A DNA stretch of 6,796 nucleotides. It comes from Chloroflexota bacterium (lineage in GTDB: Bacteria; Chloroflexota; Limnocylindria; Limnocylindrales; CSP1-4). The notes beneath the pieces were generated by a model that worked only from the letters and a program-made list of their open reading frames with translations, searched no databases and was not told where the DNA came from. Below are positions 6,041-6,796 of the stretch, piece by piece (within the stretch, counting starts at the first letter, position 1; each line of letters begins with the position of its first letter). The position numbers were made by a program, and so were the translations under genes. The stretch is taken from positions 1-6,796 of the forward strand of contig JAKAMV010000572.1 in assembly GCA_021812735.1 (NCBI GenBank), written 5' to 3'.

Positions 6041-6275
6041 GAACGCGTCGAGCGGGACGCACCGCACCGGAACGTCGCCAGAGAGCAGGGGCCGCAGGCT
6101 GGGAGCCCCCGCAGAGCCGACCGGACGCGGCACCACCCGTGAGCGGCCGGCGAACCGGCCCGGGATCCGCCCGTTAGCGCGGCACGAGAGCGCGGCGGCA
6201 GCACACCACGAGGCCGGCGCGAAGGCGGGTGGAACCGCGGGAGGTCGAACCTCTCGTCCTGTCGGGCGAGAGGTT
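6041..6275 (+). ncRNA. T-box riboswitch (Thr specifier) upstream of thrS
   Basis: Classical tRNA-sensing leader that reads the charging state of tRNA-Thr. In order: Stem I base AGCGGG (6051-6056) pairing with CCCGTT (6170-6175); the conserved AGAGAG (6080-6085); a distal GGGGC/GCCCC hairpin (6088-6109) with a GCAGGCTGGGA-type loop; and specifier ACC (6132-6134), a Thr codon, followed by the typical ACCCGTGAG. An internal GGCCGG/CCGGCC hairpin lies at 6145-6160. The T-box core CGGGTGGAACCGCG is at 6226-6239, with TGGA (6230-6233) as the bulge that binds uncharged acceptor ends; it predicts a U discriminator on tRNA-Thr. Uncharged tRNA-Thr should stabilise the antiterminator and raise thrS expression. 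The specifier and the downstream gene agree. Confidence 0.92.
6248..6275 (+). terminator. T-box attenuator hairpin of thrS
   Basis: AACCTCTCGTCC (6248-6259), loop TGTC, then GGGCGAGAGGTT (6264-6275) form a 12-bp stem including one T-G pair. The 5' arm overlaps sequence that would otherwise form the antiterminator with the T-box core, as expected for a transcription-attenuation T-box. The run after it (CTGTGATTCTC) has few consecutive Ts, so termination may be leaky or may need a factor. Confidence 0.75.
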
Positions 6276-6301
6276 CTGTGATTCTCAGGAGCGCGATCGA
6301 C

Positions 6302-6796
6302 ATGGCAGACGACACCCAGGCCCAGGCCGAGCTGGCCGACGACGAGGCCCTGGAGGCCCCGATCCGAGGCTCCGCGGACGAGCTGCTCGACGCGGGCGCC
6401 CACGCGCCCATCGACGCGATGCGCCACAGCACGGCGCACGTCATGGCGGAGGCGGTGCTGGCGCTGTTCCCCGACGCGCGGCTGGGCATCGGCCCGGCGG
6501 TGGAGAACGGCTTCTACTACGACTTCGACCTGCCGCGCCCGCTCACGCCCGACGACCTCGCCGCCATCGAGGCCCGGATGGCCGAGAGCGTCAGGGCGGA
6601 CCACCCCTTCGTGCGCCGCGAGGTCGGCTTCGACGCCGGGCGGGCGGCCGAGGCCGAGGCCGGCCAGGCCTTCAAGGTGGAGATCCTCGACGACCTCGCC
6701 CGCAAGGCGGCCGAGACGGGCGAGCCCATGCCGCCGGTGACCTTCTACGAGCACGGCCCGTTCCGCGACCTGTGCAAGGGGCCGCACGTGGCGTCC
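6302..6796 (+). CDS. thrS: Threonyl-tRNA synthetase, N-terminal part (runs off window)
   Basis: Charges tRNA-Thr with threonine in the cytoplasm. Only the first 165 residues are present; the frame is open at the window end. What is seen is the N2 editing domain: RHSTAHVMAEAV with H42-x-x-x-H46, then FPDARLGIGPAVENGFYYDFDL, and at the end C158 and H162 in DLCKGPHV. These are the four residues of the deacylase site that removes mischarged serine. The aminoacylation core lies beyond the window. Only about 40 mostly acidic residues precede the HxxxH motif, so the usual N-terminal TGS domain seems absent. The start is ATG 6302 with AGGAG (6287-6291) 10 bases upstream; no earlier in-frame start fits between the attenuator and this site. 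The T-box at 6041-6275 controls it. Confidence 0.96.
   Translation, partial: MADDTQAQAELADDEALEAPIRGSADELLDAGAHAPIDAMRHSTAHVMAEAVLALFPDARLGIGPAVENGFYYDFDLPRPLTPDDLAAIEARMAESVRADHPFVRREVGFDAGRAAEAEAGQAFKVEILDDLARKAAETGEPMPPVTFYEHGPFRDLCKGPHVAS

Noticed and set aside
5984..6787. A 267-codon minus-strand frame opposite thrS and the T-box
   Set aside because: It would overlap the tRNA 3' half, the T-box and the firmly identified thrS, and it lacks any domain.
1..6796. CRISPR array, insertion-sequence transposase, toxin-antitoxin or defence system
   Set aside because: No regularly spaced repeats, no transposase motifs with terminal inverted repeats, and no recognisable toxin, antitoxin or nuclease genes were seen.

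Overview
This very GC-rich bacterial window runs from a pair of membrane glycosyltransferase genes, through a disturbed segment bounded by two copies of a tRNA-Val 5' region, into an intact tRNA-Val(GAC) gene and the start of a T-box-controlled thrS. The GC richness, GTG/TTG starts, a threonyl-tRNA synthetase that seems to lack its N-terminal TGS domain, and a classical thrS T-box leader suggest a high-GC Chloroflexota (Limnocylindria-like) or a deep-branching actinobacterium. This placement is inference from style, not a phylogenetic result.

Layout. 73-2551 (minus): two polytopic GT-C-type membrane glycosyltransferases in one probable operon. The upstream gene is a PIG-V-like mannosyltransferase; the downstream gene is a PMT/ArnT-like protein. 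2602-2675: a decayed copy of the promoter flank and 5' half of tRNA-Val. 2676-3007: no supported gene. 3008-4537 (minus): a membrane-anchored GGDEF plus HD-GYP protein that could both make and break cyclic di-GMP. 4538-5070: about 530 bases without a supported gene. 5071-5835 (minus): a chimeric reading frame whose first half is the front of a class I SAM-dependent methyltransferase and whose second half is the catalytic end of a tyrosine recombinase. 5868-6013 (plus): the intact copy of the repeat, giving a promoter and a complete tRNA-Val with encoded CCA. 6015-6301: a terminator-like hairpin, then a T-box riboswitch with a Thr (ACC) specifier. 6302-6796 (plus): thrS, cut by the window end.

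How it fits together. The simplest reading is that the original order was glycosyltransferase operon / tRNA-Val / thrS, and that about 3.2 kb (2676-5867) was inserted at the anticodon region of tRNA-Val. The insert seems to have brought a new promoter and 5' half that restored the tRNA, while the displaced original 5' half at 2602-2675 decayed. It lost a 36-base piece containing the -10 box, gained two substitutions and has no 3' half. A recombinase fragment inside the insert fits this model. However, the recombinase has lost its N-terminal part and the first catalytic arginine, and is fused to a methyltransferase fragment, so the element looks degraded and immobile. A segmental duplication or a chimeric assembly could produce the same picture. 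The GGDEF/HD-GYP gene would be the only intact cargo.
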